Shown: piece after piece, positions 1-8,749 of the stretch | Layout: each line of letters opens with the position of its first letter | Position numbering within the stretch: the first letter of the stretch is position 1 | From: Streptomyces chilikensis | GTDB lineage: Bacteria > Actinomycetota > Actinomycetes > Streptomycetales > Streptomycetaceae | NCBI RefSeq assembly: GCF_001642695.1 | Contig: NZ_LWCC02000152.1 | Span: forward strand, 1-48,321 | Length of the DNA stretch: 48,321 nt | Direction of reading: 5' to 3' | Translations under genes and position numbers: made by a program | The notes under the pieces: generated by a model | Told to the model about the DNA's origin: nothing | The model's input: the letters and a program-made list of their open reading frames with translations, nothing else | The model's database searches: none

Positions 1-147
1 AGCGCCGCCACCGCGGAGCCCGCCGCCCCCACCGCTCCCGCCACGCCGGTGCGGCACGGCACCCTCCGGCGCCGGCGGCGCGGCGGCAGGGCACGCCACC
101 TGGTGCGGACGATCAGGACGGCCCGCTCGACGGGCCGCCGGCGCTGA
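1..147 (+). CDS. 3' end of an unidentified gene (partial)
   Basis: Frame 1 is open from the window edge to a TGA at 145-147, and nearly every codon ends in G or C, as expected of a real Streptomyces gene. The visible 48 residues are an Ala/Pro/Thr linker followed by an Arg-rich tail ending TGRRR. Nothing here identifies a family, and the part that would do so lies outside the window. It could be chance open frame in GC-rich DNA, which is why confidence is modest. Confidence 0.4.
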   Translation, partial: SAATAEPAAPTAPATPVRHGTLRRRRRGGRARHLVRTIRTARSTGRRR

Positions 148-229
148 CGCCCGTCCTGCGGCAACGCCGCCTCACCCGGCCGGACGCGCGTCGCTCGCCG
201 CGGCCGGGGAGGCGGCGTTCCCTGGGAGG

Positions 230-1261
230 GTGACTCCCCGCACGAGCCGTCTCCGCGACGTGCTGTCGGCGGCCCTGACCGTCGCGGCGTGCCTCCTGCT
301 GCCGTTCGGCGCGCTCGCCGCCTGGGCGGCGTACGGGATCGCCGACACCGGGCGCTACGTCACCGCCATGGCGCCGCTCTCCTCCGACCCCGCGGTGCGC
401 GGAGCGGTGGCGGACACGGTGGGCGCGGGCATCATGCACGAGCTGGCGCAGCGGCGCGGCCTGCCGCCGTCCGCCGCGCCGTACGTGCACAGCGCGGTGC
501 GCTCGTTCACGCGGACCGAGACGTTCCGTGCCGTCTGGGACGCCGGCAACCGGGCCTCCCACGAGGCCGTGCTGAAGGCGCTGCGCGAGCGGCGCGAAGG
601 CCCCGTCACCGTGGACCTCGCGCCGATCACCGCCCAGGTCCGGCACGAGCTGGCCGACGGGGACGTCCCGCTGGCCGGGAGCATCCCGGTGCGGCACGCC
701 AGGCTGGCGGTGCTGGAGCCGGACGAACTGCGGCCGCTGCGGGTGGGGTTCCGCACGCTGGAGGTCGCCGGGGTGTGGCTGCCGGTGTCGGCCGGGGTGC
801 TGGCGGGGGCCGGCATCGCCGTCGCGGTGCGCCGCCGCCGGGCGGTCACGGCGACCGCCCTCGGCACGGCCGTCGGCGGCGCGCTGCTGGGCGTCGCGCT
901 GCTGGTGGGGCGGGCGACCGTCCTCGCCGACCTGCCCCCGGGCGTCTCCCGCCCCGCCGTGGCGGCCGTCTACGACGCCCTCACCACCACCCTGCGCCAC
1001 GTCGCCTGGGGCCTGTTCGCCCTCGGCCTCCTGGTCGCCGCCGTCACCTGGCTCACCCGCCGCCGTACCGTCGCCCGCCTCACCGCCCGCCGGCCCGCCC
1101 CGCCCACCGGCGCACCCGCCCCACCGGCCGGCTCCCCCTCCGCGTCCCCCGCCGCGCCTCCCCCCGTGCCCTCCGCCACCACGCCCTCCGCCTCCACCGC
1201 GCCCCCGCCGTCCGGGGCCCGCCCGGCGAACCCGTCGCTTCCACGGCGGGTCGTTGACTAG
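230..1261 (+). CDS. Membrane protein of unknown function with Pro-rich tail
   Basis: A 343-residue protein. A hydrophobic segment near residues 12-35 is followed by a roughly 150-residue extracytoplasmic-looking region, then three hydrophobic segments around residues 182-198, 205-230 and 258-275. The last 60 residues are Pro/Ala/Ser-rich and probably disordered. I do not recognise a family, so it is best called an actinobacterial integral membrane protein. The GTG start overlaps its only purine-rich stretch (GGGAGG), so a slightly later start is possible. The stop TAG lies inside the promoter of the SseB-like gene 10 bases downstream. Confidence 0.75.
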   Translation: MTPRTSRLRDVLSAALTVAACLLLPFGALAAWAAYGIADTGRYVTAMAPLSSDPAVRGAVADTVGAGIMHELAQRRGLPPSAAPYVHSAVRSFTRTETFRAVWDAGNRASHEAVLKALRERREGPVTVDLAPITAQVRHELADGDVPLAGSIPVRHARLAVLEPDELRPLRVGFRTLEVAGVWLPVSAGVLAGAGIAVAVRRRRAVTATALGTAVGGALLGVALLVGRATVLADLPPGVSRPAVAAVYDALTTTLRHVAWGLFALGLLVAAVTWLTRRRTVARLTARRPAPPTGAPAPPAGSPSASPAAPPPVPSATTPSASTAPPPSGARPANPSLPRRVVD

Positions 1262-1264
1262 TCT
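1259..1264 (+). promoter_or_regulatory. -10 element for a leaderless mRNA
   Basis: TAGTCT ends seven bases before the ATG at 1272 and no Shine-Dalgarno sequence precedes that ATG. This spacing places the transcript start at the A of the ATG, the usual layout of leaderless Streptomyces mRNAs. The hexamer includes the stop codon of the upstream gene. No convincing -35 is seen. Confidence 0.4.
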
Positions 1265-1271
1265 TTGCGGC

Positions 1272-1772
1272 ATGTACGGCTACGACCCGAACGCCGGCGC
1301 CCAGCAGCAGTACGCCCCGCCGCCGCAGCAGCACCAGCAGCAGCCGATGGGCGGCATGAACGGCGGGTACGGTCAGCAGCAGCAGCCGCTGTACCCCGAG
1401 CCGTCCGCTCCGGCGCCCCCCACCCTGGTGGACGCGGTACGCGCCTTCACCACCGGGACCCTGACGGCGGAGGACTTCCACCAGGTCTTCGCGACGTCCA
1501 AGGTCTACTGCCCGCGCGGCGACAACCCCGGCTTCCTGGCGCTGCACAACACCCAGCAGCCGGTGATCCCGATGTTCACCTCGCTCAAGGAGCTGCGGCG
1601 GTACGCGGGCAAGGAGTCCAAGTACTTCGTGATCACCGGTTCCGAGGTGCTGGACCTGCTCCCCTCGGGATACGGCTTCGTGCTCGACATGGAGGGCGAC
1701 CACCGCATGGTGTTCGACGCCCAGGCCGTCGAGCAGATGGTCGACTACGCGATGCGGCGCATGTACAGCTGA
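1272..1772 (+). CDS. SseB-family protein
   Basis: A 166-residue protein with a Gln/Pro/Gly/Tyr-rich N-terminus (about residues 1-50, several QQQ runs) and a folded C-terminal domain. The domain includes VDAVRAFTTGTLTAEDFHQVF, VPMFTS-like IPMFTSLKELRRYAGKESKYF and a C-terminal LDLLPSGYGFVLDMEGDH block, the pattern of the SseB N-terminal domain common in actinobacteria. Its cellular role is unknown; the low-complexity N-terminus may mediate interactions. I chose the ATG at 1272 because of the leaderless promoter just before it. A terminator follows at 1820. Confidence 0.8.
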   Translation: MYGYDPNAGAQQQYAPPPQQHQQQPMGGMNGGYGQQQQPLYPEPSAPAPPTLVDAVRAFTTGTLTAEDFHQVFATSKVYCPRGDNPGFLALHNTQQPVIPMFTSLKELRRYAGKESKYFVITGSEVLDLLPSGYGFVLDMEGDHRMVFDAQAVEQMVDYAMRRMYS

Positions 1773-1819
1773 CGCGGCGCACGGACAGCTGGTCCGGCCC
1801 CTTCCCGCCGCCCGCGCCC

Positions 1820-1852
1820 AGGCCCGGAGGACGTCCCCGTCCCCGGGCCTTT
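1820..1852 (+). terminator. Intrinsic terminator after the SseB-like gene
   Basis: AGGCCCGG (1820-1827) pairs with CCGGGCCT (1843-1850) and is followed by TT. The T run is short, as usual in Streptomyces. Confidence 0.6.
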
Positions 1853-1868
1853 CGCACGCCTGGCAGAA

Positions 1869-1884
1869 AGTTCAACAATCAACT
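1869..1884 (+). promoter_or_regulatory. Palindromic candidate operator upstream of pirin
   Basis: AGTTCAACAATCAACT is an AT-rich imperfect palindrome (AGTT...AACT outer arms) in very GC-rich DNA, about 60 bases before the pirin start. Size and composition resemble MarR-type operators. No MarR gene is seen nearby, so the regulator is unknown. Confidence 0.35.
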
Positions 1885-1944
1885 AATCTGGTGCCCGAGG
1901 AGGCCACCACCCAGGAGGCCGCCGCACAGGAGGTACCCACCGCC

Positions 1945-2922
1945 ATGCCCGCCGTGACCGTAGAGAACACCCTGGCCCTGCCGCGCGTCACCGCCCCGGC
2001 CGAGGCCGCCGCCCGCCCCGTCCTCACCGTCACCACCGCGCCCACCGGGTTCGAGGGCGAGGGGTTCCCCGTGCGCAGGGCCTTCGCCGGGATCGCCCAC
2101 CGGCACCTGGACCCGTTCATCCTGATGGACCAGATGGGCGAGGTGGAGTACGCGCCCGGCGAGCCGAAGGGCACGCCCTGGCACCCGCACCGCGGCTTCG
2201 AGACCGTCACCTACATCATCGACGGCGCCTTCGACCACCAGGACAGCCACGGCGGCGGCGGCTCGATCACCAACGGCGACACCCAGTGGATGACCGCCGG
2301 CAGCGGCCTGCTCCACATCGAGGCGCCGCCGGAGCAGCTGGTGATGTCCGGCGGCCTCTTCCACGGCCTCCAGCTGTGGGTCAACCTGCCGGCCAAGGAC
2401 AAGATGATGGCCCCGCGCTACCAGGACATCCGCGGGGGCACGGTCAAGCTGCTGACCTCCCCCGACGGCGGCGCGCTGATCCGCGTGATCGCCGGTGAGC
2501 TCGACGGCCACCAGGGGCCGGGCATCACCCACACCCCCATCACGATGATCCACGCGACCGTCGCGCCGGGCGCCGAGGTCACCCTGCCGTGGCGGGAGGA
2601 CTTCAACGCCCTCGCCTACGTGCTCGCCGGGCGCGGATCGGTGGGCGCGGAGCGGCGGCCCGTCCACATGGGGCAGGCGGCCGTGTACGGCAAGGGCTCC
2701 TCGCTGACCTTCCGGGCCGACGAGCGGCAGGACGGGCACACCCCCGGCCTGGAGATCGTGCTGCTCGGCGGTGAGCCGATCCGGGAGCCGATGCAGCAGT
2801 ACGGGCCGTTCGTGATGAACACCCGCGAGGAGCTGGCGCAGGCCTTCGAGGACTTCCAGAAGGGCCGGTTCGGGCGGATCCCGGCGGCGCACGGGATGAC
2901 CGCGGAGGGCCCGGGGGCCTGA
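1945..2922 (+). CDS. Pirin-family protein
   Basis: A 325-residue bicupin protein. The N-terminal cupin carries the pirin metal motif around HPHRGFETVTYIIDG and a second His/Glu set near HIEAP; the FHGLQLWVNLP segment is diagnostic. Pirins bind Fe at the N-terminal cupin; some are quercetin dioxygenases or transcription cofactors, and the role here is not determined by sequence. The ATG at 1945 has AGGAGGT ten bases upstream; a GTG at 1891 lacks that support. In S. coelicolor the phiC31 attB lies in a pirin homologue, and this gene contains the equivalent site. It converges on the PP2C gene across a shared terminator. Confidence 0.9.
   Translation: MPAVTVENTLALPRVTAPAEAAARPVLTVTTAPTGFEGEGFPVRRAFAGIAHRHLDPFILMDQMGEVEYAPGEPKGTPWHPHRGFETVTYIIDGAFDHQDSHGGGGSITNGDTQWMTAGSGLLHIEAPPEQLVMSGGLFHGLQLWVNLPAKDKMMAPRYQDIRGGTVKLLTSPDGGALIRVIAGELDGHQGPGITHTPITMIHATVAPGAEVTLPWREDFNALAYVLAGRGSVGAERRPVHMGQAAVYGKGSSLTFRADERQDGHTPGLEIVLLGGEPIREPMQQYGPFVMNTREELAQAFEDFQKGRFGRIPAAHGMTAEGPGA
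2145..2190 (-). other. phiC31-type attB site inside the pirin gene
   Basis: Read on the minus strand, this stretch closely matches the phiC31 attB as I remember it: GTGCGGGTGCCAGGGCGTGC, then CCTT, then a GGCTC..CCGGGCGCGTACTCC arm. The central TT crossover dinucleotide is present (AA at 2167-2168 on the + strand). Two positions differ from the S. coelicolor site: the base after TT is C rather than G, and one C in the right arm is G. The site is uninterrupted, so no phage is integrated here. Confidence 0.75.
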
Positions 2923-2930
2923 CCCCGGCG

Positions 2931-2961
2931 GGACGGCCCCCGCCCCGCGCGGGGGCCGTCC
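2931..2961. terminator. Bidirectional terminator between pirin and PP2C genes
   Basis: A perfect 13-bp stem (2931-2943 with 2949-2961) and a five-base loop lie between two convergent genes. It can serve both transcripts. Confidence 0.7.
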
Positions 2962-2965
2962 GGCA

Positions 2966-5101
2966 TCAGGATTCGCCCAGTTCGAACCAGATGGTCTTGC
3001 CCTCGCCGCGCGGATCGACGCCCCAGGTCGAGGCCAGCTGCTCGATGAGGAACAGGCCGCGGCCCGAGGAGGCCAGTTCCCCCGGGTCCCGCTTGTGCGG
3101 CAGCGACTCACCGGAGTCGGTGACCTCCACCCGGAGCCGGCGCGGCCCCTTCCCGCCGCTGATCCGGGCGAGCAGCGTCGCGTCGGCGTCGGTGTGCATC
3201 AGGACGTTCGCGAGCATCTCGGAGGTCAGCAGCACCGCGGAGTCGACCTGGTCGAGGTCCCGCCAGTCGTGCAGCAGCTGCCGCAGTTCCGCGCGGGCGT
3301 CACGGATGCGGTCGGGCTCGTCCTGGGCGATCGTCGCCGCGATCTGGCGGACCGGCCACCACGCCGCGCCCTCCTTCCCACGCGACTCCTCCGTGGGCCG
3401 GTGGAGCAGGACGAACGCGATGTCGTCCTCGCGGCGGTCCGGCAACGGCCCGGCGTGGTGGTGCGAGGAGGGCCCCAGCACGCTGGAGACCAGCGTGTCG
3501 GCGAGCTCCTCCATGTCGTCGCCGTCGGAGGAGCCCTCCAGGATGTCGCGGACGCGCTCCCAGCCGCTGAGCAGGTCGTGGCCCCCGGTCTCGGCGAGCC
3601 CGTCCGTGCACAGCAGCAGCGTCTCGCCGGGCTCGAGCACGAACTCGGTGACGGGGTAGTCCGGGTCCGGCCAGATGCCCAGCGGGAGCCCGCCCGCGGT
3701 CGGCCGCAGCAGGACGGTGCCGTCGGTGAGCCGGATCACCGGGTCGAGGTGTCCGGCCCGGGCCATGGTGAGCGCGCCGCTGTCCGGGTCGACCTCCACG
3801 TAGAGGCAGGTGGCGAACCGGGTGTCGTCCGTCCTCTCGGATTCGTTGATGCCGTGCAGGAACCGGGAGGCGCGGGAGAGCACCGCGTCCGGCGGGTGCC
3901 CCTCGGAGGCGTAGGCGCGCAGCGCGATGCGCAGATGCCCCATCAGGCCCGCCGCCTGCACGTCGTGTCCCTGGACGTCGCCGATGACCAGGGCGAACCG
4001 GCCCCCCTGGCCGGGGGCCGCGGTGACGCCGGGCAGCGGGATCATGTCGAACCAGTCGCCGCCCACCTGGAGGCCGCCGCCGGTGGGCACGTAGCGGCCG
4101 CTGATCTCCATGCCCGGGACCTTGGGCCCCAGGCGCGGCATCATCGAGTCCTGGAGGCCCTGGGTCAGCTCGCGTTCGGTCTCGGCGGTGCCCGCCCGGG
4201 CCAGGGCCTGGGCCAGCATCCGGGCCACCGTGGTGAGGACGGAGCGTTCGTCGGGCGTGAACTTCACCGGATGCGCGAAGCCCGCCATCCAGGCGCCCAG
4301 GGTGCGGCCGCCCACCACCAGCGGCAGGAACGCCCAGGACTTCCGGTGGAACTGCGCGGCCAGCGGCCAGCCGCCGGGGTAGCGGGAGCGGTACTCCTCG
4401 GGCGAGCGGATGTAGACGGCCCGGCCGGTGCGGATCACCTCCGCGGCGGGGTAGTCCGTGTCCACCGACATCTGGGTGAACGGAAAGGCGTCCTGCTGGG
4501 GCTGCCCGTGGTGGCCGACGACCCTCAGCCGGTTCCCCTCGACGCCGAAGACCGCCAGGCCGTCGGGGGAGAACCCCGGCATGGACAGGCCCGCGGCGAC
4601 CCGCAGCACCTCGTGGGTGGAGCCCGCCTCGGCCAGCGCCCGGCCCGCGTCCAGCAGGAACGCCTCGCGGTTGCGCCGCCAGTCGCCGATCACGGGGCCC
4701 TGCCGGGCGGCCCCCGGCACGGGGTCGCCGACCTCCTGGAGGACGCCGACGACCTCGTAGGAGCCCCGCCGCGCGTTGTAGGACGGACGGCAGCGCGACC
4801 GCAGGGTGCGCAGCACCCGGTTGCCGCCGTCCATCACCCGGATCCGCGCCTCGGCGAGCGTGTGCTCGGCCAGCGCCAGCTGGACGACGGCCAGCATCTC
4901 GTTCCAGTCCTCGGGATGGATCCGGGAGCGGATCTGGGCCTCCCGCAGCACCACCGGCTCGGCGGGGAAGCCCAGCTGGCGGGCGGCCTCGGCGTCGACG
5001 GTGACCCTGTCGTCGGCCGTGTCCCACTGCCAGAGGCCGATCGAGAGAATCGACAGGACCTCCGGGACCCTCTCGGCCGGCGGGGGATCGTGGTGGCGCA
5101 T
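2966..5101 (-). CDS. PAS-GAF-PP2C phosphatase with C-terminal anti-sigma-type ATPase domain
   Basis: A 711-residue signalling protein. Order: PAS-like sensor (about 10-120), GAF domain (about 150-320), SpoIIE/RsbU-type PP2C phosphatase (about 345-570) and a HATPase_c kinase fold (about 590-705). Metal-binding motifs GGDWFDM, IGDVQGHD, CTDGLAE and REDDIAF are all present, so the phosphatase should be active. The ATPase part has EMLANVLMHT, DSGE and SGRGLFLIEQL, as in RsbW/SpoIIAB anti-sigma kinases. Such fusions are common in Streptomyces and are thought to control the phosphorylation of anti-sigma-factor antagonists. The ATG at 5101 starts just before the PAS domain. It is transcribed divergently from aspS. 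Confidence 0.9.
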   Translation of the reverse strand: MRHHDPPPAERVPEVLSILSIGLWQWDTADDRVTVDAEAARQLGFPAEPVVLREAQIRSRIHPEDWNEMLAVVQLALAEHTLAEARIRVMDGGNRVLRTLRSRCRPSYNARRGSYEVVGVLQEVGDPVPGAARQGPVIGDWRRNREAFLLDAGRALAEAGSTHEVLRVAAGLSMPGFSPDGLAVFGVEGNRLRVVGHHGQPQQDAFPFTQMSVDTDYPAAEVIRTGRAVYIRSPEEYRSRYPGGWPLAAQFHRKSWAFLPLVVGGRTLGAWMAGFAHPVKFTPDERSVLTTVARMLAQALARAGTAETERELTQGLQDSMMPRLGPKVPGMEISGRYVPTGGGLQVGGDWFDMIPLPGVTAAPGQGGRFALVIGDVQGHDVQAAGLMGHLRIALRAYASEGHPPDAVLSRASRFLHGINESERTDDTRFATCLYVEVDPDSGALTMARAGHLDPVIRLTDGTVLLRPTAGGLPLGIWPDPDYPVTEFVLEPGETLLLCTDGLAETGGHDLLSGWERVRDILEGSSDGDDMEELADTLVSSVLGPSSHHHAGPLPDRREDDIAFVLLHRPTEESRGKEGAAWWPVRQIAATIAQDEPDRIRDARAELRQLLHDWRDLDQVDSAVLLTSEMLANVLMHTDADATLLARISGGKGPRRLRVEVTDSGESLPHKRDPGELASSGRGLFLIEQLASTWGVDPRGEGKTIWFELGES

Positions 5102-5422
5102 TGCTCCACTGTAGGAAGACGGTTCGCGAGGCTGCCATCCGAAGCGGAGGCGTCCGCCGCGCGCGCCGTACGCCGTCCGGGTGGACCTCGGGCGGCCGCG
5201 GCCGCGCAGGGCGGGCGCGGCTCGCGGGAAACGGGCCGGGCCGGTGTCCCGGACGGGCCCCGGCGGTTCCTCCGGGCGGGCGTGGGGCCGGACGGGGCGG
5301 GCGGCGGCCTCCCGGGCCCCGGGAAACCAAGGGGAAGCCGTGACAGCGCGACCGGTACCCTGGGAAGGCCCGGCCGAGCCATGCCGGGAGACCCCGCTTC
5401 CACGAAGACTGGATGAACGACG
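5102..5422. other. Divergent intergenic region between PP2C and aspS genes
   Basis: About 320 bases that must hold the promoters of both divergent genes. I see no T-box-like tRNA-binding leader, no clear -10/-35 pair and no supported small gene. A GC-rich segment (5170-5340) has open frames on both strands that look like compositional noise. Confidence 0.5.
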
Positions 5423-7186
5423 ATGCATCGGTACAGGTCCCACACCTGCGGCGAGCTCCGCGCCTCTGACGTCGGCACCGACGTCCGGCTGAGCGGCTGG
5501 CTGCACAATCGGCGCGACCTGGGCGGCATCCTCTTCATCGATCTGCGCGACCACCACGGCATCACCCAGCTGGTCGCCCGCCCCGGCACCGCCGGGTACG
5601 AGGCCCTGGACAAGATGTCCAAGGAGTCGACCGTCCGGGTGGACGGCAAGGTCGTCTCCCGCGGCGCGGAGAACGTGAACGCCGACCTGCCGACCGGCGA
5701 GGTCGAGGTCGAGGTGTCCGAGGTCGAGCTGCTCGGCGCGGCCGCCCCGCTGCCGTTCACCATCAACGCCGAGGACGGCGTGAACGAGGAGCGCCGCCTG
5801 GAGTACCGCTTCCTCGACCTGCGCCGCGAGCGCATGCACCGCAACATCATGCTGCGCACGGCCGTCATCTCCGCCATCCGGCACAAGATGACCGCGCTCG
5901 GCTTCAACGAGATGGCGACGCCGATCCTCACCGCCACCTCCCCCGAGGGCGCCCGCGACTTCGTCGTGCCGTCGCGCCTGAACCCGGGCCGGTTCTACGC
6001 GCTGCCGCAGGCGCCGCAGCAGTTCAAGCAGCTGCTGATGATCTCCGGCTTCGACCGCTACTTCCAGATCGCGCCCTGCTTCCGCGACGAGGACGCCCGC
6101 GCCGACCGCTCGCCGGGCGAGTTCTACCAGCTCGACGTCGAGATGAGCTTCGTCGAGCAGGAGGACGTCTTCCAGCCGATCGAGAAGCTGATGACCGAGC
6201 TCTTCACCGAGTTCGGCAACGGCCGTGAGGTCACCTCGCCGTTCCCGCGGATCCCGTTCCGCGAGTCGATGCTCAAGTACGGCTCCGACAAGCCGGACCT
6301 GCGCGCCAAGCTGGAGCTCGTCGACATCACCGACGTCTTCGAGGGCTCCGCGTTCAAGGCGTTCGCCGGCAAGCACGTCCGCGCCCTGCCGGTGCCGGAC
6401 GTCGCCGCCCAGCCGCGCAAGTTCTTCGACCAGCTCGGCCAGTTCGCCGTCGAGCTGGGCGCGCAGGGCCTGGCCTGGGTCCGCGTCGCCGAGGACGGCT
6501 CGCTGACCGGCCCGATCGCCAAGTTCCTCACCGAGGAGAACGTCGCCGAGCTGACCAAGCGCCTCGGCCTGGCCGCCGGCCACGCCGTCTTCTTCGGCGC
6601 CGGCGACTTCGACGAGGTCTCCAAGATCATGGGCGCGGTCCGCGTCGAGGCCGCCAAGCGGGCCGGCCACTTCGAGGAGGGCGTCTTCCGGTTCTGCTGG
6701 ATCGTCGACTTCCCGATGTACGAGAAGGACGAGGAGACCGGCCGGATCGACTTCTCCCACAACCCGTTCTCCATGCCGCAGGGCGGCATGGACGCGCTGG
6801 AGAAGCAGGACCCGCTGGACATCCTGGCCTGGCAGTACGACATCGTCTGCAACGGCGTGGAGCTGTCCTCCGGCGCGATCCGCAACCACGAGCCCGAGAT
6901 CATGCTGAAGGCGTTCGAGATCGCCGGCTACGACGCCGAGACGGTCGAGCGCGAGTTCGCCGGCATGCTGCGCGCGCTGCGCTTCGGCGCCCCGCCGCAC
7001 GGTGGCATCGCCCCGGGCGTGGACCGCATCGTGATGCTGCTGGCCGACGAGCCCAACATCCGCGAGACCATCGCCTTCCCGCTCAACGGCAACGCCCAGG
7101 ACCTGATGATGGGCGCGCCCACCGAGCTGGACGAGGCCCGCCTGCGCGAGCTGCACATCTCGGTGCGCAAGCCGCAGCCGAAGTAG
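5423..7186 (+). CDS. aspS: Aspartyl-tRNA synthetase
   Basis: A 587-residue class II aminoacyl-tRNA synthetase that charges tRNA-Asp in the cytoplasm. The N-terminal ~105 residues form the OB-fold anticodon-binding domain. Class II motif 2 is visible as [19 protein letters not shown] near residues 215-235, and motif 3 as [14 protein letters not shown] near 526. An inserted GAD domain between them (about 300-410) marks it as the long bacterial type. In many actinobacteria this enzyme is non-discriminating and works with GatCAB; sequence reading alone does not settle that here. The gene is full length and is followed by a strong terminator. Confidence 0.98.
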   Translation: MHRYRSHTCGELRASDVGTDVRLSGWLHNRRDLGGILFIDLRDHHGITQLVARPGTAGYEALDKMSKESTVRVDGKVVSRGAENVNADLPTGEVEVEVSEVELLGAAAPLPFTINAEDGVNEERRLEYRFLDLRRERMHRNIMLRTAVISAIRHKMTALGFNEMATPILTATSPEGARDFVVPSRLNPGRFYALPQAPQQFKQLLMISGFDRYFQIAPCFRDEDARADRSPGEFYQLDVEMSFVEQEDVFQPIEKLMTELFTEFGNGREVTSPFPRIPFRESMLKYGSDKPDLRAKLELVDITDVFEGSAFKAFAGKHVRALPVPDVAAQPRKFFDQLGQFAVELGAQGLAWVRVAEDGSLTGPIAKFLTEENVAELTKRLGLAAGHAVFFGAGDFDEVSKIMGAVRVEAAKRAGHFEEGVFRFCWIVDFPMYEKDEETGRIDFSHNPFSMPQGGMDALEKQDPLDILAWQYDIVCNGVELSSGAIRNHEPEIMLKAFEIAGYDAETVEREFAGMLRALRFGAPPHGGIAPGVDRIVMLLADEPNIRETIAFPLNGNAQDLMMGAPTELDEARLRELHISVRKPQPK

Positions 7187-7207
7187 CCGCTGCGGCGCCC
7201 ACGGCAC

Positions 7208-7252
7208 GGGGGCCCGGCACCGGAGACCATCTCCGGTGCCGGGCCCCCCTCG
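7208..7252 (+). terminator. aspS terminator
   Basis: A perfect 19-bp stem (7208-7226 with 7230-7248) with a three-base loop, followed by CTCGTTT. It lies directly after aspS. Confidence 0.75.
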
Positions 7253-7325
7253 TTTCCGTCCGGGCGCGGTGCGACGGCGCCCTCGTCCCCCCTCCCTCCG
7301 GGCCGTCCGCCGGCGCGCGGAGAGC

Positions 7326-7346
7326 CGATTACCTGAGGGGTAATCG
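7326..7346 (+). promoter_or_regulatory. Perfect palindrome, likely regulator operator
   Basis: CGATTACC and GGTAATCG form perfect 8-base arms around TGAGG. The site lies 124 bases before the small membrane protein gene, which faces an XRE/MmyB-type regulator gene. The position and symmetry suggest it is that regulator's operator; this is inference. Confidence 0.5.
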
Positions 7347-7469
7347 ACCCGTTCCGCGCCTCCTGGCACGGTGGTGGTGTCAGGCCCCGACCGGCGCACG
7401 CCGGCCGGGACCCGCACCCCGACCAGCGCACTTCAGCGCGCACACCACCACGCCGGAGGACGATCAGCC

Positions 7470-7886
7470 ATGTCCGCGACCTTCATCACCACCCTCGGCC
7501 GCAGCAACGAGCCCGTCACCCTGCTGCGCCGCTTCCTCGCCCTCGACGCCGTCGTCACCACCGCCAACGGCGTGGCCTACCTCGCCGCGTCCGGCCCCCT
7601 CGGGAGGCTGCTCGGGGTCGACTCCGGGCTGCTGCTCGGGCTCGGGGCGTTCCTGGTGCTGTTCGGAGCCGGAGTGGGCTTCCTGGGGACCCGGAGGCTG
7701 CCCCCGGTCCTCGCCGTGAAGGGGGTCGTCGAGGCCAACCTCGTCTGGGCGGTGGCGAGCCTCGTCGCGCTGTTCGCCTGGTTCGACGCCACCGCCGCCG
7801 GGGCCGTGTGGATCCCGGCACAGGCCCTCACCGTCGCCGGGTTCGCCGCGCTCCAGCACATGGCGCTGCGCGCCGCCGAGGACTGA
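7470..7886 (+). CDS. Small four-helix membrane protein, unknown function
   Basis: A 138-residue protein with about four hydrophobic segments (roughly 20-42, 50-70, 80-102 and 108-128) and no polar domain. Start ATG 7470 is preceded by CGGAGGA at 7453-7459. No family function is known to me. It is convergent with the XRE/MmyB regulator gene 12 bases downstream and has a palindromic operator candidate in its promoter region, so it is a plausible target of that regulator. Confidence 0.8.
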   Translation: MSATFITTLGRSNEPVTLLRRFLALDAVVTTANGVAYLAASGPLGRLLGVDSGLLLGLGAFLVLFGAGVGFLGTRRLPPVLAVKGVVEANLVWAVASLVALFAWFDATAAGAVWIPAQALTVAGFAALQHMALRAAED

Positions 7887-7898
7887 GGGGCCGCGCCG

Positions 7899-8741
7899 TC
7901 AGCGACCGCGGCGGCCCAGGTAGGCGACCGTCTCCGCGTCGGCCGGGAGGAACGTCTCGATGGCCAGCTCGGAGACGGTCACGTCCATCGGCGTGTTGAA
8001 GGTGCTGATGGAGGAGACGAAGGACAGCACCCGCCCGTCGTGCTCGATCTGCAGGGGCAGCGCGAAGTACGGGTGGTCCGGTCCGTCCTCCGGCGGCCGC
8101 CCGGCGCCGTTCCCGGCCGCCGGGGCCGCCCGGTCCTCCGGGACCGCCGAGGCCACCGGATAGGCGGCCACCTCCTCGTACAGGGCGCGGAGGGATTCCG
8201 AGCGCAGGTGCGCGATCTGGCGTTCCATCTGGACCAGCAGGTGCCCGCGCCACTCCGCCAGGTTCCGGATCCTGGGAGCCATGCCCTGCGGGTGCAGGGT
8301 GAGCCGCATGGCGTTCAGCGGGGGCGTGAGCAGATGCTCCGGCAGGCCCTCCAGCAGCATCAGGATTCCCTCGTTGGCGGCCAGCACGTTGTAACAGCCG
8401 TCGACGACGACCGCCGGATAGGGCTCGTAGCCGCGCAGCAGCCGCTCGATGCCCTCCCGCAGCGCCCCCATCGCCGGGTCCCCCAGGGACGTCTCCGAGT
8501 AGTGCGGCGCGTAACCGGCCGCCAGGAGCAGCGCGTTGCGGTCCCGTACGGGTATCTCCAGGTGCTCGGCGAGCTTGAGGATCATCGGTTCGCTCGGGCG
8601 GGAGCGCCCGGTCTCGATGAAGCTGATGTGACGGGCCGAGGAGTCGGCGCGCAGCGCCAACTCCAGCTGGCTGAGCCGACGCCGCTCGCGCCAGCCGCGC
8701 AACAGAGGTCCCACGCCCGTGTCGAGGGAGGCAGTCGTCAT
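7899..8741 (-). CDS. XRE-family regulator with MmyB-type ligand-binding domain
   Basis: A 280-residue regulator. An N-terminal XRE helix-turn-helix (about residues 10-70, LLRGWRERRRLSQLELALRA ... ISFIETGRSRPS) is followed by an MmyB-like domain (about 95-265) with YAPHYSE, VVDGCYNVLAANE and LTLHPQGMAPRIRN, the pattern of the MltR/MmyB regulators of actinomycetes. Such proteins bind palindromic operators near adjacent genes; a lipid-like ligand was seen in a family structure. No Shine-Dalgarno precedes the ATG, and the start codon sits inside a perfect palindrome, so the mRNA may be leaderless and self-regulated. The convergent membrane protein gene is the likely partner. Confidence 0.88.
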   Translation of the reverse strand: MTTASLDTGVGPLLRGWRERRRLSQLELALRADSSARHISFIETGRSRPSEPMILKLAEHLEIPVRDRNALLLAAGYAPHYSETSLGDPAMGALREGIERLLRGYEPYPAVVVDGCYNVLAANEGILMLLEGLPEHLLTPPLNAMRLTLHPQGMAPRIRNLAEWRGHLLVQMERQIAHLRSESLRALYEEVAAYPVASAVPEDRAAPAAGNGAGRPPEDGPDHPYFALPLQIEHDGRVLSFVSSISTFNTPMDVTVSELAIETFLPADAETVAYLGRRGR

Positions 8742-8749
8742 GTGACGAC
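8734..8749. promoter_or_regulatory. Palindrome across the regulator start codon
   Basis: GTCGTCA-TG-TGACGAC is a perfect 7+7 palindrome spanning the start codon of the XRE/MmyB regulator gene. It could be an autoregulatory operator, but it differs from the palindrome at 7326. Confidence 0.3.

Noticed and set aside
2966-7417. A 1483-codon open frame on the minus strand covering PP2C and antisense of aspS
   Set aside because: Only the part from 5101 down has domains; the rest is antisense to aspS and reflects GC-rich codon bias.
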